Made by a program: the position numbers and the translations under genes. 64,000 bases of DNA from Brachyhypopomus gauderio (lineage: Eukaryota > Chordata > Actinopteri > Gymnotiformes > Hypopomidae), in NCBI RefSeq assembly GCF_052324685.1, contig NW_027506898.1:514501-578500 (forward strand). The letters run 5' to 3'. Positions 20,290 to 30,624 of the stretch are shown in pieces. A model generated the notes under the pieces. The model saw only the letters and a program-made list of their open reading frames with translations, was not told where the DNA came from and ran no database searches. How positions within the stretch are numbered: the stretch's first letter is position 1; each line of letters starts with the position of its first letter.

Positions 20290-22803
20290 TCACACATTGC
20301 GCTGAGTTGTGGTTATAAGACAGAGCAATGCCTGTTTGTAAGGAGCAAAGTCATTGTTCACTGCTCTAGAGAATAATTCAGAAATGTCTGAATATTGTTC
20401 AGCAAACTGGCTCTCAACTGTAATCTTGTCCTGTTCAGAAGAAAAAGGATCAACTCCGAAAGTTGAATGTGGGGTCAGTGAGGAGCCCAGCTGTTGGTTG
20501 TAAAGGTCTGCTGCTTCAGCTGAATGAGGCAGCAGCTCCAGTGGTATTTTTTTGGGACACCCTTGGCGAGCCAAGTCATTTGGTATACCTTTACCTGAAA
20601 AATAAAGAATGGTTTTGAAACTTGTGAAAGTCTTGTAATTATTGTAATCTTGAAAACACTGTTTAACTTCACCTGGAATGTAATGGGCATTCCATGATTC
20701 CACCAGCCTTTTAACACCAATTTCGCACAAGCGGCCAGTCAGGTTAGACACACAATATCTCACAAGACTGTCATTCATGTCTAGTTCCTCTTGATCCACC
20801 AGCTGCAGGAGAGCTGTCTTCAGTGGATAGTTGACACGATTGTTGACTTCAGGCCAGATTCGTTCAACTATATGATTCTGTATTTGCACAAAAGATGTGT
20901 AATGAGTCAACTTATTCCAGTGGATATATGAAAAATATAATGTATTTAGGTTAAATAGTCATTCAGAATTCTCAGAAAATCTGTACATTTACCAGCTCTG
21001 CAATAATTTTGCATATTGATTGCTGAGATAGTAAATTTAAATATTTACCTGTAAGTCTGCTTTCCCAAATACAGTTACATAAAATCAAAATGCTCATAAT
21101 CAAGTAGAACATAAAGTTTGAATTAAATCCAGTGTAGTTGCTACTGCAGTTTAAGTTGTAACCAGATTTAAAAAATAACCCTGTTCTTGGCCATGGTTGA
21201 TTTTCTATGTTTAAGTACTCTAACATTTTAACAACAATTTGTCTTGTGCATGCAAGAAAACAGTATGCGCCTGAAGTAAATATAAAGATATTATTAATAA
21301 AAGCTGGCTTATAAGAGTATTGCCAAAGCAACCAAACAAACTATAAAATACCCTTGTGGATGAAGTCTGTAAATAAGGGCTTCGCTCCTGGTTATGTCGG
21401 TGAGATGACAACAGCTCCTGCATGAACAGCGTCAAATAAAACTCCTTGCCATGATCCACTCGCACCTGGTCCCACATACCATAGGTAAGTACTGCTGGCC
21501 TATTGGATGAAAAAATCTTATTTTGTGTAAAATGGACAAGTTTATTTTCTCATGGTAATATGCATCATAATAGTGTAAATGTTCAACAGTTATTACACAG
21601 TTATATATTCTCTATTGATGGTTGCTATGTGTGTGCAATCCTTATTGTTTCTACAATAATGCATTCACTGTTACCTGAAAACCTCCTCATAGATGGCAAG
21701 GTTGTTTTTTATTGGCATTGTAGAATGAGCAACAACCTTTTTGCTGAAGCCATCAATGGCTACAACATGAGTGACCCCAAACATTGTCAGTTTTTCATTT
21801 TGGTCCAGATGAACCTTTTGACCCATATAATCAGCTTGATACGGTATGGGGTTGAGATTGCGGGCTCCCTAACAGAGATAGGAAAATGATGTAACTATTT
21901 CACACACAAAAAAAATTGTTACTCACTGCATCAGTTGCACACTTTCTAAATACATCATGATGTCTCTTTGTGTCTGTCTAAAAATAAATTGAAAATTAAG
22001 GCAGTTTATTCTGATTACAATATCTCCAGATCAAGTGTTTAACTGCAACTAAACACATAAGAAAAATAAAATCATGCACTCGTTAGGTAATAGAAATAAA
22101 TAAATTCAATGCTTGATTATGTAAAATGTTGGAGCTAACAGTAACATACCCTCTGTCTTGCTTCATGGTAAGGCTGATGTATAGTTCTAAGTGCTGATGA
22201 AATTCGTTTCTCTGCAGCATACACTCCTTTCATGGCAAGATACCCGTTCATCATCCTTCTTCCAAATGTTGGTCCAGTCTAGAATATAAATAAATATGAT
22301 TTCCACATTCCTGCATACCAGCTGATGTAGCCGATCATGAAATAAGTTTGCGTTTTTGAGTTGGAATTATGTGTTGAAAAGACCCGTGTGAGGATTATGT
22401 TGACTGTGACTATAAGTAATGGAGGTCTGAGGCTATTTTATTTATTTATTTATGGAAGACACTGTAGGTGTGCATGCACATATTATGTTCGTTTTTACAT
22501 CTCTCTCTCTAGTCCTACCTCGGTTATAGCTTTTGCAACCTCCAACTCCAAATGTTCGTCAGGTAATCCCATCAAACTTAATCCATTTTCATTGCAAAAC
22601 CTCCTCACGTTTCTTGCAGAACATCCTCTTGCTCCTCCACTTACTTCAGATATCTGCGCTGAGATTTCTGTAGATGACAGGTCTTGTTTTGCCATATCTA
22701 AAATCATAATCGAGAACGGTTCCAAAGACATTTTGCTGTGGGCTAAAGCAACACCGGCACAGTTAAATTTGGCGCCCTCTTCTTGTCGCGTAAATGACAA
22801 CAT
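20290..22803 (-). CDS. Integrase-like DDE recombinase, six exons, intact
   Basis: Exons: 22803-22519, 22278-22150, 21868-21675, 21499-21352, 20877-20673, 20594-20290. All junctions are GT-AG and all phases fit, giving 421 residues. A second in-frame ATG at 22731 would remove 24 residues. Residues ~25-95 form an HTH-like region (LSSTEISAQISE, CSARNVRRFC). Residues 96-138 are a basic linker (TFGRRMMNGYLAMKG, YHEARQR). The catalytic core has D160 in HLDQNEKL, D218 in VRVDHGKEF and E257 in NHIVERIW, giving D-57-D-38-E spacing. It also has IDGFSKK and the C-terminal ESWNAHYIPG and QFAEQYSDISELF. I recognise this as a widespread uncharacterised fish integrase-domain family. The host role is transposition of the element. 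Confidence 0.75.
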
Positions 22804-23064
22804 CCGGTCTCAGAAAAGGAATAAACAAGCCTATTTTCGTTTAATTTTTCAAGTAATTTTGTTTTTTGTTATCCGAAATGAAAAATGAAACTCAAATGAT
22901 TTTTAAAAATTTAATTATCCCTTTTTGACACTGAAAAAGAGAAATTCTTTGTTTTTTAATTTTCTTTTTTGTTTTTTAAAACAAAAATCAAATAATCCGT
23001 CGTTTCTTGTTTTTTATTACCCATTTCTAGACGGAAAATCCAATGACCAAAAGATACACGGACC
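22002..23064 (-). repeat. Right terminal inverted repeat carrying exons 1-2
   Basis: Inverted copy of 18042-19102. Exon 1 is 22803-22519 and exon 2 is 22278-22150. Homology ends at the aataaactg motif (19102 / 22002). Confidence 0.85.
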
Positions 23065-23192
23065 TTAAAGGTTAGAATATTGCCAATGTTGTGATATGTA
23101 AAACTTAGTATTACCCCAAGAGATAAATTTATAAGCAGTCTGGGAATTTTTCAATTTAGGTAAAATTTTTACAAAACCCTGCATAAAGCCCT

Positions 23193-23584
23193 TGTAACGT
23201 ACTGATCAGGCAGACAAGGATCCAAGTGCGGATAATAGTCGCTTTTATTGAAACAGCAATTACGGAGTGATCAAACAGGCGAGTAACTCTGTTCAGGGGG
23301 TGTAGTGCAGGAGTGATGTGATCGTAGTCAGGACAGTCCAGGGTCACGCCGATGAGACAGAAGCCAGGAGGTACAAAGGGACTAGGCAGGGGACGAGGTC
23401 TAGGAGGAGAGCAGAGGTCGGTACACGGGAGAGCAGTAACACTGAGAAAACGCTTGGTATGTGGCATGGCAACAATACTTCGCAACCCGGAAGAGAGAGG
23501 AGGAAGCTTAAATAGTAGCAAAGGGGAGGGGCGATGAGCGACAGGTGAACCGCATCACACGGGTATCATGTGCTGTTCCTGACA
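23193..23584 (-). repeat. Solo Gypsy-type LTR (392 bp)
   Basis: In minus orientation it runs TGTCAGGAACAGCAC to ACGTTACA, with 5-bp TSD gccct on both sides (23188-23192, 23585-23589). A CTATTTAAGC box lies near 23510. No internal region remains, so it arose by LTR-LTR recombination. Confidence 0.75.
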
Positions 23585-24119
23585 GCCCTTTTCTTTCACC
23601 TGGCTAAAACTAAATAACACATGTATGTCATGTTTTTGATATTCAATCATAATTATGGTAAAAAGTTGTAAATAAATAACTTTGATAAGTTTTAATTATG
23701 ATCACAATTCTGATATTGAAAGTCAAATTTATGAGTTTATCTCTTTATTTGTCAACTCTCCCCATTACAGCTGTAGTTTTCATAAATTCTTTAAGTGCAA
23801 TACCTCTTATATATGTTCAAGTATAATATGAGATGGCATTAGTGTGGAGGAGCATCTTTGAGCACTACATGACTAAATGTGGGTGAAATTAATTATGAAA
23901 TTATGATAGAGAAAATAATGAGTTTGAATCTGAAATTTATGACAAAATTTGTCATTCTTTTTACCTTCAAGTAGCAGAAAAGAGCTTACACAATTCAGTT
24001 CCCCACAAATACATAGATAAATTGACCTGACACAAAATATACAATTTTCAAAATCATTTATTGCAGCCACTTCTCATTGGCTACAGAATTTCATCAACTT
24101 TAATAAAATATTTATTATT

Positions 24120-24390
24120 ATTAATATGGTCTGGAAGGTTGAAAATCTGTGGCACTGCTCCTTCTCTAACATGCCCTCTTCAGTGTACGGTTGATATCAG
24201 TGGGCAGTGAGCACTACATATCCCTGCTGTAGATGACGGTCCTCTCAGACGTCCACACTTTCTGACCCATTTACTTTTTTGACAATTTATTGCAAAACAT
24301 TGAGTCCCTCTTTGGTTTTCCTTACGTGACTGTCTGCTAGATCTAATGTTTATGTCCATCCATGGATGGTCCTCAATGCACAACTCAATG
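24120..24390 (-). pseudogene. THAP-domain exon relic (P-element-like)
   Basis: The minus frame shows CFAINCQKSKWVRKCGRLRG, then AGICSAH, and in a neighbouring frame GAVPQIF. This follows the THAP order C-x4-C ... W ... C-x2-H ... AVPxIF. A frameshift separates the last block, so it is degraded. THAP domains are the DNA-binding part of P-type transposases. Confidence 0.45.
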
Positions 24391-25064
24391 CATAGTAATG
24401 GCGCCTGTGTGGCGCATGCTAAGTCACGTGATGTCCAATCCAGTAATATAGATCATATCAATATATAGTGTCCGTTAGTGAATTCACCATGAGCAGTAGT
24501 AGTCGCTACAGTATCTCCTGACATTACGTTTATATTATATTATATTATATTATTACGTTTATATATAATACATTACGGTATTATTTGTGCATTTATTTGT
24601 AAACGTAATACAAGTGAACTGTTCAGTCAGACAGCTACTTGTGAAACGAAATACCATTACAATTTCAAGCAATTTAAAGTAGGCTACGTTAGTCAAAATT
24701 CCAGCACTTTTCAAACCTGGAACACAGTGCAACATTAAAATTCGTCAGGTAAATGTTCCTTCCCCTGTTTTTGAGGGGTGTTTCTTTACACTACCACATA
24801 TCGTTACGGGAGGACACTGCAAAAAATGACTTGTAAAACGTGCTCGCGCTCTCACAGGGTCGCGCGCTGCGTGCGAAGTCGAGCGCTACGGTCAGACGCA
24901 AAAGTAGAACTGAGCCAAGAAGAAAGCAAATATATATATTTTTACTAGGGAAAATAAAAATAGTAACGCACAGTTACGTGGATAAGTAACTTTAATCTTA
25001 TTACTGCACTGGAAAAAGTAGCGCGTTATATTACTCGTTACTGAAAAAAGTGGTCAGATTAGAG

Positions 25065-25947
25065 CACATGTGTCAAAGTCAAGGCCCGCGGGCCAGATCC
25101 GGCCCGCGAATTGATTATCTATGGCCCCATGGATGATATTTAATTACTATTAGAACCGGCCCGCAGGCCACAGCCTCCCGTTGGTGTTTTGCACGCACAA
25201 ACACTACATTCCCCACAATGCAACGGTAGCCCGCGAAGTCACTGCAGCGCACACAAGCGGCGAGGGTCCGCGCGGCGAAAATGACGTAATCGCAGTGGCT
25301 CCGCCCGTGCGTGAGGGCATCGCACGCTGTCGATTCGCAAGGTCGTGCACCTCTCGAATTTTGTAACTGCGCGCACCAGTTAAACTTAATTAAGTTAAAT
25401 ATTTATACATATTGTCGAAATTATTTTAAATAATTCGCTTTTTTATTCACATTATTTAATGGTTGTTTATTTTCAAAATGCCCAATCTTAACGTCTTCAT
25501 GTTCTCTCATGTTTCGTCCTGGAATTACAAGAGGCTCGTATTTGTTAACATAATACAAGATAACTGTTCAGTCAGACAGATATTTGTTGTGAAACGAAGT
25601 CGTTACAATTTCAAGCATTTTCAAGTACTTTACCATAAATTCCAGCACTTTTCAAACCTTTATTACTTTATTCATTTAATGTACAGGACATGTTTTCTTT
25701 GAATGAAGTTTGTTTTTATCTGTTTGCTTGTTGAAAAATATTTTCACTTGAAATTACTGACAGATCCATAAGAAAATATTGCTTTATTCATTTAAGCATT
25801 AAATAATATACACTGTGTTATGTCTTGGTTCAATAGGCTATGTGCAATCATTTCAATATGTTTTAATAAACATTGAACCAGTCCGGCCCTCGGCTTGTAG
25901 CAAATTTGGTTTTTTGGCCCTCGGTGTATTTGACTTTGACATCCCTG
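25065..25947. mobile_element. hAT element, 883 bp, copy 1
   Basis: Ends cacatgtgtcaaagtcaagg / ttgactttgacatccctg. Exact 8-bp TSD gattagag (25057-25064, 25948-25955). It is inserted in the right part of the larger hAT. Its small ORFs are identical in copy 2 but resemble no known protein. Confidence 0.8.
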
Positions 25948-26520
25948 GATTAGAGTAACGCGTTACTAAGTAACGCGTTACTAAGTAACGCGTTACTGAC
26001 ATCACTGCCTGTCTTTTTGTCAGCGTGAGCCGGCACTTGGGTCATTCTGGTTTTTACACGCTGTGTTTACTTGTTGGTACCACCATGTTACAGTGTAAAG
26101 CAGGTTAAGCTAATATTTACTCATTGTCTGTCAAGGAAAACATTGTGAAGTTACTTTGAATCTTACAGAAATGAAGAGGAAAGGTAACATACATAGTTTT
26201 TCCTACCAAAGAGAAAGGCGAGAGACATAGAAAATAAACACCTGAGCAAGGTAAATGAAGATGAGGTGGAAGGAGAGAGAGAAGAAGAGAATGAAAGTCA
26301 AGTCAAATTTATTTATATTGCGCTTTTTACAACACATGTTGTCACAAAGCAGCTTTACAATCGTATGGGTCCAGATCCCAAGCCAGAGGCGACAGTGGCA
26401 AGGAAAAACTCCCTATGACTGTGGAGATTAGGAAGAAACCTCGGGAGGACCAAGACTCAAAAGGGAACCCATCCTTCATTGGGCGGCCCACTAGCAGAAG
26501 TCTGTGTTTGTAGTTCTATA

Positions 26521-28005
26521 GGGTCATTCCATGTCAAATCAACCAAAATATAGATTGACCATCTCAGAATCCCTTCAAACTTTCCCCATCTGGCGCCATC
26601 TGGTGGAGCAATCGTAGTTTTTCAGCTTCTCTTTTTTGAATCTGCTAACTCAGCGTCAGGTTTTATATTTATTGGATCACATACAGGCAACTTAATCATT
26701 ACTTCAACATTGCCACTGGAAGTACTTTGAAACGTAAAACATAGATCAGCCTTCTTCTACTCAATCCATGAGATAAAGACAGGTGAATATGACTCTTAGT
26801 TGATTTTTTTTTCCAACTTTGGGAATTTGTTCTATTGACACAACACAACTTACAGCAGGGATGTCAAAGTCAAATACACCGAGGGCCAAAAAACCAAATT
26901 TGCTACAAGCCGAGGGCCGGACTGGTTCAATGTTTATTAAAACATATTGAAATGATTGCACATAGCCTATTGAACCAAGACATAACACAGTGTATATTAT
27001 TTAATGCTTAAATGAATAAAGCAATATTTTCTTATGGATCTGTCAGTAATTTCAAGTGAAAATATTTTTCAACAAGCAAACAGATAAAAACAAACTTCAT
27101 TCAAAGAAAACATGTCCTGTACATTAAATGAATAAAGTAATAAAGGTTTGAAAAGTGCTGGAATTTATGGTAAAGTACTTGAAAATGCTTGAAATTGTAA
27201 CGACTTCGTTTCACAACAAATATCTGTCTGACTGAACAGTTATCTTGTATTATGTTAACAAATACGAGCCTCTTGTAATTCCAGGACGAAACATGAGAGA
27301 ACATGAAGACGTTAAGATTGGGCATTTTGAAAATAAACAACCATTAAATAATGTGAATAAAAAAGCGAATTATTTCAAATAATTTCGACAATATGTATAA
27401 ATATTTAACTTAATTAAGTTTAACTGGTGCGCGCAGTTACAAAATTCGAGAGGTGCACGACCTTGCGAATCGACAGCGTGCGATGCCCTCACGCACGGGC
27501 GGAGCCACTGCGATTACGTCATTTTCGCCGCGCGGACCCTCGCCGCTTGTGTGCGCTGCAGTGACTTCGCGGGCTACCGTTGCATTGTGGGGAATGTAGT
27601 GTTTGTGCGTGCAAAACACCAACGGGAGGCTGTGGCCTGCGGGCCGGTTCTAATAGTAATTAAATATCATCCATGGGGCCATAGATAATCAATTCTTGTC
27701 AAGGGCCTTGACTTTGACACATGTGACTTACAGCACCAGAATATACATAAATTACATACAAAAAAATTCAGCCTTCTAGCTGTAATAGTTTTAGAGACAT
27801 TCACATTCAAATATTGCTATTTAGCCACTTTCGCAAAAGATGCGTCATGGGGGGTTACAAAAACGGCTGTAACTCTTGAAATATTGAACAAGGAACAGAA
27901 ATACTTTGGATTTTCCATGAAACATATCTGCCTACAAATGGGGAAAGTTTGAAGGGATTCTGAGATGGTCAATCTAAATTTTGGTTGATTTTACATGGAA
28001 GGTTC
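26521..28005. mobile_element. DNA transposon with ~66-bp inverted ends, TA target
   Basis: The left end begins gggtcattccatgtcaaatc, then aaccaaaata, agattgaccatctcagaat and cccttcaaactttcccc. The right end is its inverted counterpart ending ggttc. TA flanks both sides. Inside it lies the 870-bp hAT at 26856-27725; the rest is non-coding. TA duplication suggests a Tc1/mariner-superfamily non-autonomous element. Confidence 0.6.
26856..27725. mobile_element. hAT element, 870 bp, copy 2 (inverted)
   Basis: Ends cagggatgtcaaagtcaaat / gactttgacacatgtg. Exact 8-bp TSD acttacag (26848-26855, 27726-27733). It is nearly identical, in opposite orientation, to 25065-25947. Confidence 0.8.
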
Positions 28006-28963
28006 TAGTTCCCAGGGCAAGTAGTCGCAGTCCCTTAAGTGCAGATGGTGAGCCTCAGGTAGGAGTTGGCATCAGCACGTCCTCTTGCAGCAATGGCACA
28101 TCCAACCACGGCATCGGCACGTAAGACAGACCATCTCCTAGGTGCTTGTATGGAATCGTCTTAGGTAGAATTACGCAACAAGATGTCCACATACTCAACC
28201 TGTATTGCATATCAATTTAAACAACCATTGTAGCTCACGTGCCAGTGATTAGCATGTGGCTCCGGCAGGTTAATCTATAGCAGCATAACTAAAGGGAGCG
28301 GTTCAGAGGTGACCACAGTCATGAGAGCTCACTGAGACATTGCTTTCTAGCCCAGTCATTGTCCCAACTAGAGTGATGCCATGACACAGCTGGATGACAG
28401 CATTGACATCTCAGATTAACTGAAGGCTTGATTAAATAGGTGAGTCTTAAGTCTAGATTTAAAGATTGGAACTGTGTCAGAATGTCAGATTGGAGCTGGA
28501 CCCATAACTGAGGGGCTTTAAAGGAGAAAGCTCTGCCTCCAACTGTAATCTTGGATGAGATGGATTATAGGGTGCAATGAGTTCACTCAGATATTGTGGA
28601 GCAAGGCCATTTAACGCCTTATAGGTCAACAAAAAGAATTTTAAATTCAATTCGATATTTAATCGGAAACCAGTGTAACACCGAGAGAGTAGGATATGTT
28701 GGAATTTTCTAGCCTTAGTTAGGACTCTAGCTGCAGCATTCTGTACAAGTTGTAGCTTCTTTATGGACTGTTTAGAGCATCCAATTAGAAGACCACTGCA
28801 GTAGTCCAGTCTTGATGAGACAAAAGCATGGAAAAGCTTCTCTGCATCAGGTAATGAAAGTAAGTGTCTCAGCTTGGCAATATTACATAAATGGAAAAAG
28901 GCAGCCTTAGTGACGTTGCATATATGTGTGTGTCAAATGAAAGATCGGAATCAATACTGACAC

Positions 28964-29314
28964 CTAAGCTTTTTCGGTAGATTTAGGTGTTACTGAAAAG
29001 CCATCTAGGGTGAGGGGAATATCAGTCCAATTTCTTCTAGCAGCTTTGGGTCCAAGAATCAACACCTCAGTCTTATCAGAGTTTAGTAGAAGAAAATTAG
29101 ATGCCATCCAGCTTTTTATGTCCTGGATGCAGTTCTCAATTTTGAGAGTAGTACTGATATCATCTGGATTAGAAGATATATACAACTGAGTATCATCTGC
29201 GTAGCAATGGAAGCTAATACCATGCATACGAATGATAGTGCTCAGCGGTAGCATATACAATGAGAATAATATAGGGACCAATACAGATCCTTGAAAAAGA
29301 ACAACAAATGACAA
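28964..29314 (-). pseudogene. L2 reverse transcriptase fragment
   Basis: The frame contains [18 protein letters not shown] (the RT YADD catalytic motif), MLPLSTIIRMHG, NFLLLNSDKTEVLILGPK and LTLDGFSVTP. It corresponds to the middle of the LINE RT. Remaining RT sequence continues, broken, to about 28400. It is 5' truncated. Confidence 0.7.
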
Positions 29315-29623
29315 AAACTGACATTTTGCTGTAAGGTGTATTTATGAGACACTGCTTAGACTTCTTCAAATAAATATAAAAAATCCTTTTTTTATAAGAA
29401 TAATTAAAGAAACTTGAAAGTGTGATGAGGGACAGAGTTTTAATATTTTGTGAACAATGTATCTATTGCTAAATTCCAAAATTAAACAAATTAACCTAAA
29501 AATATTCCCCCAGGCTAAAATGTTAGTGTGTGTGTGAACAGTCTAATGGGGGTGAATGTGTGTTATGAGCAAAAAAAAAAAAAAAAAAAACAATAAGAAA
29601 CCTGTTTGAGTGCCATGACCCTT

Positions 29624-30619
29624 TGTTACGTGTACTGTGGATTTTGGGGAGGTTGTTTTCTCTTTCGGTTAATTTTGATTTAACAGGTGGATTGCCTCAT
29701 TACTGGTGGATTCTGTCGGCCAATCGAAGATCGCGATTTGGATGAGGGGGCGGATCTTCGGCTTCATAATCTGCATGACGGAGTTGCTAGAAGTCGCTGG
29801 GAGGCGACACGAGCATTTCTACCTTTACGGTTGTGTGTGTGCACAGAGGCGGTCTTTGCATAGAGGCGTGGCTAGGCAACTGCCTTGGGCCCCTCCCACT
29901 GCAGCCCACTGTATGGGCCCCCTGATTAGCGGACTTATTTCTCGCATATTAATGTTGATGGGCCCCCTAGCAAAATTCGCCTTGAGCCCCCAAAATTTCT
30001 AAGTCTGCCACTGTGTGTGCGTGAGACCTTTGAGAAACTGTAGCTCATGATTCTCATGTGAGAGATGAGGGTTTGTGCGATGGCTTTTGTCATGAATTAT
30101 CATGAATAGAGTTGTAAAAATCGCCACAATGGAGTAAGAGCATAGCAGCATGTGCGCACTCATATAAACACTCACGCAGGTATGCTTTGTTAGAAACAGC
30201 AGTATAGAGGCGTACACCGTGTATGTACTTTTTGTTTGAGATTAGTTAGAGCAGTACATATATATTTTCTTTATTTCTATTAGTAAGGTGTGAGTCTTGC
30301 TTTGTTACCTTAGTGTAGTATATTTATGGTTCACACACGTAGTGTGGGAAACCTATTGTAATTGTTTGTTTGTTTCTTTTTTTGGTGCCGTCTACTGCCC
30401 CTTTCCTTGGTTGGTTGGTTTATGGTTAATCGTGTATTTTTGTACGTACGTGTCTGTTCAGTGTTTTGCTGCGTAGAAAATGCTCTTCTACTCTGCAGGA
30501 AAGAGTTCTTTTTACGTATCCTTCTGGTTTTAGCGTTATTTAATTCCATTTTGTCCACTACGTACATGCTACTACCCCACACCACAAACCAAGACCCATG
30601 ACATCGTGGGGTCGTAACA
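29624..30619 (+). repeat. Solo LTR (~0.82 kb) with nested MITE
   Basis: TGTTACGTGTACTGTGG to GGGTCGTAACA, with 5-bp TSD ccctt on both sides (29619-29623, 30620-30624). No coding interior. Family not identified. Confidence 0.6.
29843..30013. mobile_element. hAT-like MITE (171 bp)
   Basis: Ends cagaggcggtctt / aagtctgccactg. TSD tgtgtgca versus tgtgtgcg (7 of 8 match). Internally ggcccctcccac and gagcccccaaaa. It is non-coding. Confidence 0.6.
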
Positions 30620-30624
30620 CCCTT

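Larger units (their letters stand above)
18042..23064. mobile_element. 5.0-kb integrase/RING element with 1.06-kb inverted repeats
   Basis: Inverted ends ggtccgtgtatcttttggtc / gaccaaaagatacacggacc. The 6-bp TSD is ttaaag (18036-18041, 23065-23070). The inverted repeats span 18042-19102 and 22002-23064 and are nearly identical. Each repeat carries two coding exons directed inward. The right pair leads into an intact integrase gene on the minus strand. The left pair points toward a RING-like gene on the plus strand. The two genes converge, with 172 bp between their stop codons. A 6-bp TSD, long inverted repeats and an integrase are features shared with Polinton/Maverick elements, but no polymerase, ATPase, protease or capsid gene is present. 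I would not assign a superfamily without a search. Confidence 0.8.
17866..24475 (-). mobile_element. P-like element with THAP relic, itself split
   Basis: Inverted ends share atctatattactggattgg + acatc and later gccattactatgcattgag (left ~17875-17940, right ~24385-24458). A THAP-domain relic lies just inside the right end on the minus strand, which is the arrangement of P-element/THAP9-type transposons. The interior is replaced or interrupted by the integrase element and a Gypsy solo LTR. Boundaries are approximate; no clean TSD was found. Confidence 0.5.
17736..24510 (-). repeat. Solo LTR (minus copy of the 16442 LTR), split by insertion
   Basis: The left part (17736-~17865) is the inverted complement of 16700-16882, including the polyadenylation region. 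The right part (~24475-24510) is the inverted LTR head ending agtagtagtcgctaca. TSD gtat flanks it at 17732-17735 and 24511-24514. The material between belongs to the nested P-like element. Confidence 0.65.
17534..26007. mobile_element. Non-autonomous hAT carrying further nested elements
   Basis: The left end CAGTGATGGCTAAGTTACC and right end TAACGCGTTACTGACATCACTG are inverted. The 8-bp TSD cctgtctt is exact (17526-17533, 26008-26015). Without nested insertions the core is about 0.8 kb, similar to related copies at 34151-35102 and 50017-50920, all with repeated gttact/agtaac motifs near the ends. The core has no transposase frame. Confidence 0.8.
16921..26092 (+). repeat. Solo LTR (Gypsy-like ends), split by nested insertions
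   Basis: TGTCAGGGCTGGCTC at 16921 and ACCATGTTACA ending at 26092, with 5-bp TSD gtgta on both sides (16916-16920, 26093-26097). Its two halves (16921-17533 and 26016-26092) total about 690 bp and match, piece by piece, the solo LTR at 46795-49056. The split is caused by the hAT at 17534-26007. Confidence 0.75.
26290..29320 (-). mobile_element. 5'-truncated L2-type LINE, minus, interrupted
   Basis: In minus orientation the 3' UTR signature (gagtcttggtcctcccgagg, ctttgtgacaacatgtg) lies at 26295-26460 and the RT region at 28600-29314. It is split by the transposon at 26521-28005. Order and orientation match the plus copy at 43277-45106. Confidence 0.7.

Noticed and set aside
18042-23064. Calling the element a Polinton/Maverick
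   Set aside because: TSD length and integrase are suggestive, but DNA polymerase B, ATPase, protease and capsid genes are absent and the size is 5 kb.
25181-25702. Two small ORFs repeated identically at 27101-27622
   Set aside because: Identity is explained by two copies of the same hAT element; no homology to known proteins was recognised.
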